Below the pieces are notes generated by a model. That model ran no database searches. It had not been told where the DNA came from and worked only from the letters and a program-made list of their open reading frames with translations. Position numbers and translations under genes: made by a program. From contig JADKGX010000001.1 of assembly GCA_016722065.1 (NCBI GenBank), positions 558,001-622,000 on the forward strand: a stretch of DNA of 64,000 nucleotides. The letters are read 5' to 3'. Of the stretch, positions 51,513 to 60,677 are shown piece by piece. Source of the stretch: Planctomycetota bacterium. Its GTDB lineage: Bacteria > Planctomycetota > UBA8742 > UBA2392. Position 1 is the first letter of the stretch; each line of letters opens with the position of its first letter.

Positions 51513-54017
51513 ATGGAAGAGTTCGTCGACAAGTCCTGGAACCCGGAACAGCAAAAGCTGCGCGATTCTGTCGCGCCTTCAGCCAATACGGTGTACTTGC
51601 AGGTTAAAAGCGAACAGGTCAAAGGCCTGCTCGGCACGAAGTATGCCGTGCCGTCGGGCTTCGTTGGTGTCGTGAATGAAAAAAGCGGCCGTTCGCGCGT
51701 GATGCTGCCCGGCGAGGAAGCGGGCGGGGACTTCACTATCCACCTGGTGCGCGACCGTGACGTGCGCATTCCCTTTAACCAGTTACAGGCCCTGACCAAA
51801 GATGGCTTCGAAGCGGGCATGAGCTTTGAACTGGCCGTCACGCCTGATGTTACGCGCCGCGAAGCCCTGGATGCACTGATTGATCGCGCCGCAGAGGGCC
51901 GCCGGCACATGGATTGGCCGCTGCTGAAGGCTGAGCTGCAGCCCCAGTTGACTGCTGCCGTCAAGCAGGTGCTGCACGAGTTTGCCGCCGCCGAGCTGCA
52001 CGACCCGGCCAACGCCCAAAAAGTGCGCGACGCCGTATTGGCGCAATGCCAGGGGCAATTCGAGGCACTGGGCATTGGCCAGGTGGACCTTGAAATCGCC
52101 CGCCTGCGCAGTGAAACCTTTGATCAGCACCAGCAGCAAATCGCCCAGACCGACCAGAAGGTCGAAAAGGCCCGCGCCGAGCAAGAGGTGCAGACCACCA
52201 TGCTGCGCGACCAGTTGGGCCAGGAACTTTCCCGCCGTGAACTGGAGGATTTTCTTTCCAGTGCCCGCGAAGAAGGCCTGCTCAAGGAGCACGAACGCAA
52301 AGTGGCCGACAAAGCCCGCCAGGCCGAACTGGACAAACTGGAGGCCGAGTACCGCAAGCAGCAGTTCAACCTGGAAGCGACCCTGCGCAAGCTGGTCGTG
52401 GAGAACAAACTGGAGCTCGACACGCTGATGCTGGACAAGCACATCACCGTGGTGAAGAAGCTGAAAGACGAGCTGTCGGACGATCGCATTGAGGTTTACG
52501 TCAACCTGATTCAGGACGAAAAGCTGAAGGCCGAGCTGCTGGAACGGCTGATCCACCGGCAAATGTCGCCAGAGCAACTCAGCGCGATTGCCCAGATCGA
52601 GGCACAGAAGGTCAAGCAGATTGAACTTTCGGTGTCACGCCCGCGCCTGGAACCCCTGCGCGATACCCCCGCGCCCGACAAAACGCGCCAGGGCGACGCC
52701 GTACAGATTGCCTCGCAGGATGTCGAACAGAACCGCCGCGAAGCCCACCTGGAAGAGGACGCCGCCACCCGCGCCGCCCACGAAATGAACGAGGCACTGG
52801 GGACGTCACTGCACGAAGCCGTGGTGCAGGCCACCAAGGCCGAAACAGAGGATTCCCCCACCGAGCCGATCGAGCTGCAGGATCAGGACGTGACGGCCCA
52901 GCCAGTTGTCGCCACACGCGAGACCGACAATCAGGCACAGGTGGATTCGCTGCTGATCGTGGCGTCGGGGCGCCGGGTGTTTGCCATTGACCCCTTGAGC
53001 CAGCGGTCGCTGCAGGACGCCGCGCTGGAGTTGCGCTACGACGAAGGCCGCCTGGGCAGCCTGCGCAGCGTGCGCATTGACGGGCAAGGCGCCGAACGCG
53101 TCGTGCTGGCCGGTGCGCGAAACGGCGTGTATGTCACGCTGCTGGCCCACCGCAAAGCCGCGCGCGAGTACCCCATTGGCCAGGGCGTGGACGCGCGCAC
53201 GGGCATCAATGCGGCCGTGATTTACCGGGGCTATCTGTATGCCACGCACAGCGAGTTTGGCCTGTTGCGCTGGCCCTATCTGCAGCCCTACAGCGCCGGG
53301 GTGCAGGTGATGCCGGAACTGATTTCACAGTTTTCAACCACGCGCAGCCTGCAGGTGTTTGGCGACCGCCTGCTGTTTGCCAACGGCCCGACGGTTCTGA
53401 TGCTCGAAGCCGCCAGTGAATCCGGCGCCCAGTTGCGTGTTGCGGCGCGCTATCGGGGCACGCGCCACGAAGTCACGGCGCTTTCCACCGACGACAAATA
53501 CATCCTGATCGCCGACGCCGCTGGCGACGTGTATGTCTGGGACCCCGCGGCCACGGACCCCCCTGTGCTGGCATTTTATGCCGGCACGCCTGTCAGCGAC
53601 CTGGCCGCCTGTGCCATGCCCGACGGCCGCCGCTCGCTGCTGGTGGCGATCAAGCGCAACGTGCTGCCCATGCTGTTTCGCGATGGCAGCAATGCACTGG
53701 AGTTCACATCGCCCGAACCTGTGCGAACCTGCGACACACTGAACTCGACGGTCATTGGCCTGGTCCGCGACCGCATGCGCGTGTTTGCCTGGCGGACCAA
53801 CCGGCCCGAATGGCCGGCCTGGCAGTTTCAGTTCACCGAACCCGTGCTGGACATGCGTCTGGTTGTGCCGGGCCTGATTGCCAGCAGCAGCGATGCCGTC
53901 CAGACCGCGCCTCCACCACCACCGCAAAAGCACCAGGCGTCGCGCCACAAAGAAGCCGCGCCAACGGACAGCCGCACCATCCGACCCAGCCTTAAGCGCC
54001 CGCCGGGGTATTCGTAA
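51513..54017 (+). CDS. SPFH/band-7 and beta-propeller fusion protein
   Basis: The 834-residue protein has an SPFH (band 7) domain at about residues 20-240 (V-P-S-G-F-V-G-V-V-N-E-K-S-G-R-S-R-V-M-L-P-G-E start, then V-L-A-Q-C-Q-G-Q-F-E-A-L-G-I-G-Q-V-D-L). A highly charged coiled coil spans ~210-400. The last ~330 residues look like a WD40-type beta-propeller (repeated L-L-I-V-A-S-G-R-R-V-F-A-I-D, D-A-A-G-D-V-Y-V-W-D). No TM segment is seen. SPFH proteins form membrane-associated ring assemblies; some have been linked with RNA-repair systems. Function here is unknown. Confidence 0.78.
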   Translation: MEEFVDKSWNPEQQKLRDSVAPSANTVYLQVKSEQVKGLLGTKYAVPSGFVGVVNEKSGRSRVMLPGEEAGGDFTIHLVRDRDVRIPFNQLQALTKDGFEAGMSFELAVTPDVTRREALDALIDRAAEGRRHMDWPLLKAELQPQLTAAVKQVLHEFAAAELHDPANAQKVRDAVLAQCQGQFEALGIGQVDLEIARLRSETFDQHQQQIAQTDQKVEKARAEQEVQTTMLRDQLGQELSRRELEDFLSSAREEGLLKEHERKVADKARQAELDKLEAEYRKQQFNLEATLRKLVVENKLELDTLMLDKHITVVKKLKDELSDDRIEVYVNLIQDEKLKAELLERLIHRQMSPEQLSAIAQIEAQKVKQIELSVSRPRLEPLRDTPAPDKTRQGDAVQIASQDVEQNRREAHLEEDAATRAAHEMNEALGTSLHEAVVQATKAETEDSPTEPIELQDQDVTAQPVVATRETDNQAQVDSLLIVASGRRVFAIDPLSQRSLQDAALELRYDEGRLGSLRSVRIDGQGAERVVLAGARNGVYVTLLAHRKAAREYPIGQGVDARTGINAAVIYRGYLYATHSEFGLLRWPYLQPYSAGVQVMPELISQFSTTRSLQVFGDRLLFANGPTVLMLEAASESGAQLRVAARYRGTRHEVTALSTDDKYILIADAAGDVYVWDPAATDPPVLAFYAGTPVSDLAACAMPDGRRSLLVAIKRNVLPMLFRDGSNALEFTSPEPVRTCDTLNSTVIGLVRDRMRVFAWRTNRPEWPAWQFQFTEPVLDMRLVVPGLIASSSDAVQTAPPPPPQKHQASRHKEAAPTDSRTIRPSLKRPPGYS

Positions 54018-54033
54018 CTTGAGTGACCCGCGC

Positions 54034-54408
54034 ATGGCAAAGATGTCCGCCCCTGAGCTTTGGCATGCGGGGCTTGCTGCCTTTGCAGCGCGCGATTACT
54101 TCGATGTACACGAATACCTGGAAGAACTCTGGCGCCGCGTACCGCCTGCCGACAAAGGCCCCGTGCAAGGCCTGCTGCAAGCTGCCGTCTGCCTGTATCA
54201 CTTCGGCAACGGCAATTTTGCGGGGGCGCGCATCTTGGCCGTGGCCGCCTGTCAAAAACTGCAAGCAGCGCCCGAGGAATACCGCGGGCTGGCGCTGGGC
54301 AGGTTCCTTCAACAGTTTGAAGCCGTCACAGCGCCGCTGCACAAGCCAGGTGAGCGGCTGCGGCCGATGCGGCCCGACCAGTCGCCTGCGCCGCAGCAGG
54401 CAGTTTGA
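54034..54408 (+). CDS. DUF309-family protein
   Basis: The 124-residue protein shows the DUF309 pattern: F-A-A-R-D-Y-F-D-V-H-E-Y-L-E-E-L-W-R (residues ~13-30), then G-P-V-Q-G-L-L-Q-A-A-V-C-L-Y-H-F-G-N-G-N and a helix with A-A-C-Q-K-L. The H-E-x-x-E-x-x-W core is intact. Biochemical function of the family is unknown. It starts 16 nt after the SPFH gene and may be co-transcribed. Confidence 0.85.
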   Translation: MAKMSAPELWHAGLAAFAARDYFDVHEYLEELWRRVPPADKGPVQGLLQAAVCLYHFGNGNFAGARILAVAACQKLQAAPEEYRGLALGRFLQQFEAVTAPLHKPGERLRPMRPDQSPAPQQAV

Positions 54409-54481
54409 TCGGGCGCGGTCGGAACTTGGCGAATGCCGCGCCGCTGTTAGGGTAAGGGCGTTATCCAGTAAGGACCCAGTT

Positions 54482-55294
54482 ATGGCCGAGATCCCGCCGC
54501 CGGTGCAGCCCATCGGCATCGAAATGAAACTGCGCAAGCTGGAACTACCGGCGCAGACCAGCCAGATGTACGACGACTTTGTGGCCGGTATCGACGCCCG
54601 CATCCGCCGGGGTGACGACCGCAGCGATATCTGCCGCGACGCGCTGATGCGCCTGTGGGGCCACCCCCAGGGCGACCCGCTGCTGCAGGCGCAGATGGAC
54701 CCGCGCAACATTACCCTGGAAGCCGAGTACTACGGCGATTGCGACCCGGCACGCTTTGCCGCCGTCAAGCCGCTGTTGTGGCTGTGGTACAGCTTTGACC
54801 GCAGCCCCGCGGGCATGAACCTGGAACTGGGAATACGCCTGCGGCGCATGCTGGCGGGGCACATCTTCAAACGCGTAGGCGCCAACTTCAAATGCTTCCC
54901 CTACGTCGAGTTCACCTTTGGCTACAACATGGAAGTTGGCGACAACGTGGTCGTGCACCGCTGGGTGCTGCTGGACGACCGGGCCGGGATTGTGCTGGGT
55001 GACCGCGCCAGCGTGAGCGATTTTGTGAACATCTACAGCCACACCCACGACATCAACCTGCAGCAGTTTGTCGACAACAAGGTCACGCGCATTGGCGCGC
55101 GCTGCCGCCTGACCTATCACAGCACCGTGCTGGCCGGCGCGCAGATGGGCGAAAACAGCATGCTGGGCGCCCACGGCCTGCTGACACGCAACGCCCGCGA
55201 ACACGCGGTATATGTGGGGATTCCGGCCAAGAAGGTGAAAGAAAAAGACCGCGAGCTAGCAGCACCCGTCAAGCACCCGCAACAGAAGATGTAG
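54482..55294 (+). CDS. Hexapeptide-repeat (left-handed beta-helix) acyltransferase
   Basis: The 270-residue protein resembles maltose/galactoside O-acetyltransferases in its second half. The left-handed beta-helix runs from ~150 (M-E-V-G-D-N-V-V-V-H-R-W-V-L-L-D-D-R-A-G-I-V-L-G-D-R-A-S-V) with the catalytic-type H-T-H-D (about residue 190), and ends V-G-I-P-A-K-K-V. The N-terminal ~110 residues are helical and unrelated. Substrate unknown. The ATG at 54482 is chosen because the upstream frame overlaps the DUF309 gene. Confidence 0.83.
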   Translation: MAEIPPPVQPIGIEMKLRKLELPAQTSQMYDDFVAGIDARIRRGDDRSDICRDALMRLWGHPQGDPLLQAQMDPRNITLEAEYYGDCDPARFAAVKPLLWLWYSFDRSPAGMNLELGIRLRRMLAGHIFKRVGANFKCFPYVEFTFGYNMEVGDNVVVHRWVLLDDRAGIVLGDRASVSDFVNIYSHTHDINLQQFVDNKVTRIGARCRLTYHSTVLAGAQMGENSMLGAHGLLTRNAREHAVYVGIPAKKVKEKDRELAAPVKHPQQKM

Positions 55295-55365
55295 CCCGCG
55301 ATGCAAGACTCAACACTTCACGGCAACAGCTTGGCGCGGCACTCCGCTGGAATCAGACAGCGGCC

Positions 55366-56787
55366 CTACACCCCGTAGGCCTTGCGCACCAGGGTTTCCA
55401 GGTGTGCGCGCAGTTTGGGATCGCGGCCTGCCACCTTCTGCAGTTCGCGGCTGACCTGAATCACCGCGTCGTAACTGGCGCCCGCAGCGCGGCGCGAGGG
55501 CACCGGCAGAGCGTTCAGTTGCTCAATCGTGATCTTGCCCTGGGCGCGCAGGCGGCCTTCCCGAAACGAATCGCGATATAGCCGGGCAAAATACTCGCTG
55601 TTGAACACCCCCAGCAGGTAGTCGTCGTCAAAGGCCGGGCTGCCCAGGCAGCCAATCAGGTCATCACGAAAGAACGCCGGCGGGTTGTGCTTTGCGGCAA
55701 TCACGCGCGAACCGTCGCGTTGAATCAGTATCTTGACCTGCTTGAAGACACTCGGGGGCGAGATCTTGGCGTAGAAGCCAGTAACCCTGGGAACCTTGCC
55801 GCGCAGCAGCATGCGCGGGTTGCGAACCCCAAACGCAATCACGTCGCTGGCATCGCGAATAGGCATTGCGCCGGGCTCGGGTTTGTCTGTCAGCAGCAGG
55901 TGCGCGGAGTTGCCCGGGTTGATGCCGATGTCGCAGAAAATGCCCTGCGGCAGCGGGGCGTGGCGCATGATGCTGCTTTGGTAGACCTGCTCCTGCTCGT
56001 CCTGGCGCGACTTCCAGGGCTCGCCGGAGATATCCCCCTTGCCTGCAATGAATACAAACTGCCCCAGTTCGTCACTGACACCGGCAATCGCCCCGATCGG
56101 CGCCTGGGAAAGCGATTCCAGCGCCAGCAGGTTTGCCAGCGCCCGGCGCAGACCCGCATAGTCGGGCTGGTCAGCAACTTTGAATGGCAGCAGCATGCCC
56201 ACGCGCCCGGCCTGGCGTTTGACCAGCCGGCCCGCCAGTTCCGCAAAGGCGCCATGAAACGACGGCAGGCTGGCAAAGCTGCCAAAGCGCCGGGCGAACC
56301 AGGCCCGTTTGTCTGGCGGCAGGCTTTGGGATTCCGCGCCGCGAAGTTCCCTAAACGGCGGGCACAGCAGAATCGCGTCGGCGATTTCCTGCTCGTCGCT
56401 CATCAACGAATCGGTGGTGTGCAGCTTGACCTTGCAGGGAGCGTTCAGGCACTTGCCGGCCACGGCCAGCACTTTGCGGGCGCCGTCGCTGAGTTCGCGC
56501 CCGACTTCCCAGCCCTGCATGCGGCCTGCCAGCATCGGCGCGACCCACAACGGGCGCTGCACGGTGGCCCACTCCAGCGCCGCCAACAGCAGCGCACCCA
56601 AGCCGCAAGCAGGGTCCAGAATCTGTGGGCACTGCTGCTTGGGAAACTTGCCCAGCGTGTCGTGCGCCAGCCGCAACGCCAGCGCCCGGGGCGTGAATGC
56701 CACGCCCAAAGACTCGCGCACATTGCGCGGCAGGCTTTTGGCAAGTTTGTCGTGTTCCGCCCAGGCGGGCGCCAAGGAAACCGGCAT
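55366..56787 (-). CDS. N6-adenine methyltransferase-like protein with degenerate motif IV
   Basis: The 473-residue protein has the SAM-binding motif I, I-L-D-P-A-C-G-L-G-A-L-L-L-A-A-L, at ~55-70. The catalytic motif IV is A-I-L-L-C-P-P-F where active enzymes have (N/D)-P-P-(Y/F), so the key residue is Cys. The C-terminal half (from F-C-D-I-G-I-N-P-G-N) looks like a TaqI/Eco57I-type specificity domain, with N-P-P-A-F-F-R-D-D and L-L-G-V-F-N-S-E-Y. No nuclease gene lies nearby. It may be an inactive or altered modification protein, or a solitary one that tolerates Cys. Confidence 0.75.
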   Translation of the reverse strand: MPVSLAPAWAEHDKLAKSLPRNVRESLGVAFTPRALALRLAHDTLGKFPKQQCPQILDPACGLGALLLAALEWATVQRPLWVAPMLAGRMQGWEVGRELSDGARKVLAVAGKCLNAPCKVKLHTTDSLMSDEQEIADAILLCPPFRELRGAESQSLPPDKRAWFARRFGSFASLPSFHGAFAELAGRLVKRQAGRVGMLLPFKVADQPDYAGLRRALANLLALESLSQAPIGAIAGVSDELGQFVFIAGKGDISGEPWKSRQDEQEQVYQSSIMRHAPLPQGIFCDIGINPGNSAHLLLTDKPEPGAMPIRDASDVIAFGVRNPRMLLRGKVPRVTGFYAKISPPSVFKQVKILIQRDGSRVIAAKHNPPAFFRDDLIGCLGSPAFDDDYLLGVFNSEYFARLYRDSFREGRLRAQGKITIEQLNALPVPSRRAAGASYDAVIQVSRELQKVAGRDPKLRAHLETLVRKAYGV

Positions 56788-56839
56788 GGCAGGAATCTAG
56801 CCGCCACAGCGGCAAGAGGCAAACGCCGCACAAACGAAA

Positions 56840-56863
56840 CCGGCCCGGCAACTGCCGGGCCGG
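56840..56863 (-). terminator. Intrinsic terminator, minus strand
   Basis: CCGGCCCGGC (56840-56849) pairs perfectly with GCCGGGCCGG (56854-56863), loop AACT. On the minus strand TTTCGTTTG follows. Ends the 58262-56880 transcript. Confidence 0.82.
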
Positions 56864-56879
56864 GTGGTTGAATGGCGGG

Positions 56880-58262
56880 CTAGCGCGTGTGGCGCAGGGC
56901 ACTCAGGGCATAGCTGGTGCACAGCACGGGGCTGTCCTCCTGCCACTCCTTGTTCGTGTTCACCCAGTTGCCTTCGGCCTTCTGGCGTGATTTGAGGGCC
57001 TTTACCAGGTCCTCGCGCCAGTTGTGCTTGGTGCCGCGGTCGGCTTCCTCGACTGTGTCTTTGCCCATCACATACAGCGTCTTGGCCATTGACACATAAT
57101 AGTAGTACAGGCCCTGCGTGTTCTTTTCCTCGGATTGGTAGCCCGGCACGTGTTCCACCGTGTAGTTGCGCGTGATCCAGCCCCAGGCCAGGGTCACGGG
57201 CAGGCTGTCTTTCTTCATCCCGCAGAAAATGTAGCTGCGCAGCAGGTTGTAGGTCATGGTGCCGTAGCTGGCCAATGTGACGGTGCCGTCGGCGTTCTCG
57301 GTTACGCCGGCCTTGCTGGTTTCTTCGCTGTAGATCGAGCCGCCGTAACCGGGCTCGCCCTTGACGGCCATTTTGACCTTCTTGCCGTTGTACATGGCTT
57401 CAAAGCCTTCGCTTTGCACTTCGCCAGCGTTCTGGTTGCGCTTGAAGAACGTCAGGGCGGCTTCCCAGACAGGGTCGTCCTCTTTCAGGCCGCACTTGTG
57501 CAGAGCGTCTACGGCAAAGGCGCTGGTGCTCATGTTGCTGGCGGGCTTGCCCTTGGCCTTTACGGCGCTGTCGATTTCTTCCTTGCTGTAGGCCCAACCG
57601 CCGTAGCCGACTTTTTCTTTGCTGTAGTCCGGTGCCGGGCCGGCAGCGTTGCCCACCTGCGACTGCACCAGGTAATCGCGGGCCTTGGCCACGGCTTCGC
57701 CCAGCTTGCCCTTCCAGGGGCCGTCGGCGTTGAGGTCCGTGAACAGTTCCAGCAGGATGGCCGTGATGTAAACGGCGCGCACGCCCTTGGCCTTGGGCAT
57801 CAGGTTCAAGGGGGCGTAGCTCCAACTGCCTGTGGCGGGGTCCTGGCTTTCGACCAGGAACTTGACGCTGTCTTTGACCATGTCGTTGTTGGCGTCCCAC
57901 ACTTTGGTGCCGTAAATGCCGTACAGCACCATGGCGGTATATGGAATGTTGGTCGAACCCGGGCCCCAGCCGCCAGGAATACCGACCTTGTTTTCGTCCA
58001 TGGACTTGTCGTTGCCGTTGTACATCTTCTTGAGGTAGCCCCAGGAAGCGTCCACCAGTGCGTCGCGCTCCTTGGCTACGTCAAAGGCTGCCGGCGGTGT
58101 GTCTTTAGGCGCGTTTTCAGCCGGGGCGTTGGTTGCCGGGGCATTGTTCGTCGGGGCGTTGGCTGGCGCGTTACCGGCACTGTTGCCTGCCGGGCCGCAA
58201 GCTGCAAAGGCAAAGCCCAGGGCCGCAAGACCGGCGGCGACTAAGAATCGATTCCGTTTCAT
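56880..58262 (-). CDS. Lipoprotein with terpene-cyclase/prenyltransferase-like toroid
   Basis: The 460-residue protein has a lipoprotein signal with lipobox F-A-A-C (Cys22) followed by an Asn/Pro/Ala-rich spacer. The remainder shows repeated (D/N)-x-S-x-x-x-x-A-L-x-x-L and G-x-W motifs (F-L-V-E-S-Q-D-P-A-T-G-S-W-S-Y, Y-G-G-W-A-Y-S-K-E-E-I, S-T-S-A-F-A-V-D-A-L-H) of the squalene-hopene cyclase/prenyltransferase alpha/alpha toroid. The D-x-D-D cyclase motif is not seen, so a binding role is as likely as catalysis. GGAG before the ATG. Confidence 0.82.
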   Translation of the reverse strand: MKRNRFLVAAGLAALGFAFAACGPAGNSAGNAPANAPTNNAPATNAPAENAPKDTPPAAFDVAKERDALVDASWGYLKKMYNGNDKSMDENKVGIPGGWGPGSTNIPYTAMVLYGIYGTKVWDANNDMVKDSVKFLVESQDPATGSWSYAPLNLMPKAKGVRAVYITAILLELFTDLNADGPWKGKLGEAVAKARDYLVQSQVGNAAGPAPDYSKEKVGYGGWAYSKEEIDSAVKAKGKPASNMSTSAFAVDALHKCGLKEDDPVWEAALTFFKRNQNAGEVQSEGFEAMYNGKKVKMAVKGEPGYGGSIYSEETSKAGVTENADGTVTLASYGTMTYNLLRSYIFCGMKKDSLPVTLAWGWITRNYTVEHVPGYQSEEKNTQGLYYYYVSMAKTLYVMGKDTVEEADRGTKHNWREDLVKALKSRQKAEGNWVNTNKEWQEDSPVLCTSYALSALRHTR

Positions 58263-58446
58263 GTGATCTCCGGTGGTGTCCAAACAGTCCGTACCCCGCG
58301 CCAAGCGACTCTGACGCAAAATCTGAACTTTGCAATCCGGCGCCCCGCGGGCAGGGCTGGATTCAGCCCGCAAAGCCAGATGCTATTGCGGACTAATCCA
58401 GTCCGATACCCCGTTCCAGTTGCAGGGGCGCTGGTGTACCCTTGCG

Positions 58447-59361
58447 ATGAGCATGCTGACCTACACCGACAAAGTACGCGATCACTTCATCAACCCCCGC
58501 AACGTCGGCGAGATGCCCGACGCGACGGTGGTGGGCGAAGTCGGCAGCCTGGCTTCCGGCCAGGCCCTGAAGCTGTACCTGAAGCTGGACGAAGGCGAAA
58601 AGATTGTCGCCGCCAGCTTCAAGGTGTTTGGTTCGCCCGGCGCGATTGCTTCTTCTTCTGCCCTTACCGAAATGCTGTTCGGCAAACACATTGACGAAGC
58701 CGCGCGCATTACGGCCGAGGAAATCAGCACCTGGCTGGGCGGGCTTCCCCCGGAAAAAATGCACGCCTGTGTCCTTAGCATGGAAGCGCTGGAAGCAGCC
58801 TACGCGCGCTTTCGCGGCATTGAATTGGATGCCGAGATTACGGAAGACCACGAACTGAACATCTGCCGCTGCTATGGCGTGCCGGAACACAAGATTGAAC
58901 GCGCGATCCGCGACCACAACCTGACGGACGTAGCCCAGATTACGCACTTCACGCTGGCTGGCGGGGGCTGCACCAGCTGTCACGTGGACCTGAAGCAGAT
59001 TCTGGGCCGGGTGCGCGCGGAAATGGCGCCGCCACCGCCGCCGACGCCAACGGCGACCAAGCCGTCGCGGCCGGTCACGGCCACAGGATCGAACCTGCAG
59101 AAAATGCAGTTGATTCAGGAAGTACTGGACCGCGAAGTGCGGCCAGGGTTGGCCATGGACGGCGGCGACATGGAACTTGTCGACGTGCAGGGCACCAAGG
59201 TGTATGTGCAATTGCACGGTCACTGCAACTCGTGCAGCAGCAGCAGCGCGACGATGAAGTTCTTTGTGCAGGACCGCCTGCGCGAAATGGTTGACCCGGC
59301 GATCGAAGTAATCGATACAACCGAACATGCGGCGGAACTTCACGCGCCGCCCATGCGCTAG
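58447..59361 (+). CDS. nifU: NifU-type Fe-S assembly protein with degenerate scaffold domain
   Basis: The 304-residue protein has the three-part NifU order. Residues 1-125 are IscU-like, but two of the three cluster cysteines are lost (A-C-G-D is A-S-G-Q; F-G-C-G-S is F-G-S-P-G); one Cys remains in K-M-H-A-C-V-L-S. Residues ~130-190 are the central [2Fe-2S] domain with C-R-C and C-T-S-C. Residues ~220-290 are the Nfu domain with C-N-S-C. The Nfu part is probably the working scaffold. It precedes nifS by 83 nt. Confidence 0.88.
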   Translation: MSMLTYTDKVRDHFINPRNVGEMPDATVVGEVGSLASGQALKLYLKLDEGEKIVAASFKVFGSPGAIASSSALTEMLFGKHIDEAARITAEEISTWLGGLPPEKMHACVLSMEALEAAYARFRGIELDAEITEDHELNICRCYGVPEHKIERAIRDHNLTDVAQITHFTLAGGGCTSCHVDLKQILGRVRAEMAPPPPPTPTATKPSRPVTATGSNLQKMQLIQEVLDREVRPGLAMDGGDMELVDVQGTKVYVQLHGHCNSCSSSSATMKFFVQDRLREMVDPAIEVIDTTEHAAELHAPPMR

Positions 59362-59444
59362 AACTTTGCAGGACGCGATTTCCGCGGGACCGGTCGTGAG
59401 GGAACAATGTGAGGGCCCTTGCGGCCGGCCCCCGCTGGGTACAC

Positions 59445-60677
59445 ATGCCAACGCCCCTTTACTTCGATAACAACGCCACAACCTTTCCGGCCCCCGAAGC
59501 CGTCGAGGCCATGCTGCCCTTGCTGGGCGAGTTCTATGGCAACCCCAACAGCCAACACGCCCTGGGCCAGAAAACCCGCCACGAAATCGAAGTAGCCCGT
59601 GAACACGTCGCGGCCTTGCTGCACTGCAAAACCACAGAAGTTGTGTTCAACAGCGGCGCCACCGAAGGCAACAACACGGCCATTTACGCGGCGTTGCAGG
59701 CACGGCCGGACCGCAAGCACATCATCACCGTAAAGACCGAACATTCCAGCGTGCTGGAAGTCGTGCGCAGCCTTGCGTCGCGCGGCTACCGCGTGACAGA
59801 GTTGAACGTGGACCGATCCGGCCACCTCGACCTGGATGAACTCAAGAACGAAATCAGCGGCGACACCGCGCTGGTCAGTGTGATGTGGGCCAACAACGAG
59901 ACCGGCGTTCTGCACCCCGTTGGCGCCATCGGCGACATGGCCAAACAGTTCGGCGCGCTGGTGCACATTGATGCCGCCCAGGCCGCAGGCAAACTTGCCA
60001 TTCACCTTGGCGAAGAACTGGCGATTGATTTTCTGACCATCAGCGCCCACAAATTTCATGGCCTCAAGGGCTGCGGGGCGCTGTTTGTGCGCCACGGCAC
60101 GGCCTTTGAGCCACTGTTGCGCGGCGGGCACCAGGAGGGCGGCCAACGTGCCGGCACAGAAAACGTGGTCGGCATCGTGGCCATGGGCCAGGCCGCACGA
60201 CTTGCCCATTTGAAGCTGGACCAGCACGTGGAAACCATGCGCAAGATGCGCGACAGGCTGCAACGCGGCCTGCTGGACAAGGTGCAAGACCTGGTTTTTC
60301 ACGGCGATCAGGTTTCGCGCCTGCCCAACACGGTCAGTGTCGGCTTCAAGTTCATTGATGGCGAGGCGCTGTTGATGATGATGGACGCCCAGGGCATCTG
60401 TGCCACGGCCGGAAGCGCCTGCCGCAGCGGCAGCATGGAACCCAGCCATGTGCTGCAGGCCATGGACACGCCCGTCAGCAGCATTCACGGCAGCGTGCGC
60501 TTTTGTGTCAGCCGCTACACCACGCAAGCCGAGGTCGACGAACTGATTGAAAAGGTTGGCGCTATCGTGGCCCGCCTGCGCCAGATGAGCCCCTTTGACA
60601 CAAGCGCCGCAACGGCTGAAACCGGTCCTTCCGACGCCGAACTGGAACAACACAAGGCCTGGTTTGCCCGTGCCTGA
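59445..60677 (+). CDS. nifS: Cysteine desulfurase (NifS/IscS)
   Basis: The 410-residue PLP enzyme takes sulfur from cysteine for Fe-S clusters. It starts Y-F-D-N-N-A-T-T. The PLP lysine is in S-A-H-K-F-H-G, an H-x-D-A-x-Q-A-x-G motif precedes it, and the persulfide Cys lies in G-S-A-C-R-S-G. It pairs with nifU upstream and its stop overlaps the next gene. ATG 59445 is the family start. Confidence 0.94.
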   Translation: MPTPLYFDNNATTFPAPEAVEAMLPLLGEFYGNPNSQHALGQKTRHEIEVAREHVAALLHCKTTEVVFNSGATEGNNTAIYAALQARPDRKHIITVKTEHSSVLEVVRSLASRGYRVTELNVDRSGHLDLDELKNEISGDTALVSVMWANNETGVLHPVGAIGDMAKQFGALVHIDAAQAAGKLAIHLGEELAIDFLTISAHKFHGLKGCGALFVRHGTAFEPLLRGGHQEGGQRAGTENVVGIVAMGQAARLAHLKLDQHVETMRKMRDRLQRGLLDKVQDLVFHGDQVSRLPNTVSVGFKFIDGEALLMMMDAQGICATAGSACRSGSMEPSHVLQAMDTPVSSIHGSVRFCVSRYTTQAEVDELIEKVGAIVARLRQMSPFDTSAATAETGPSDAELEQHKAWFARA

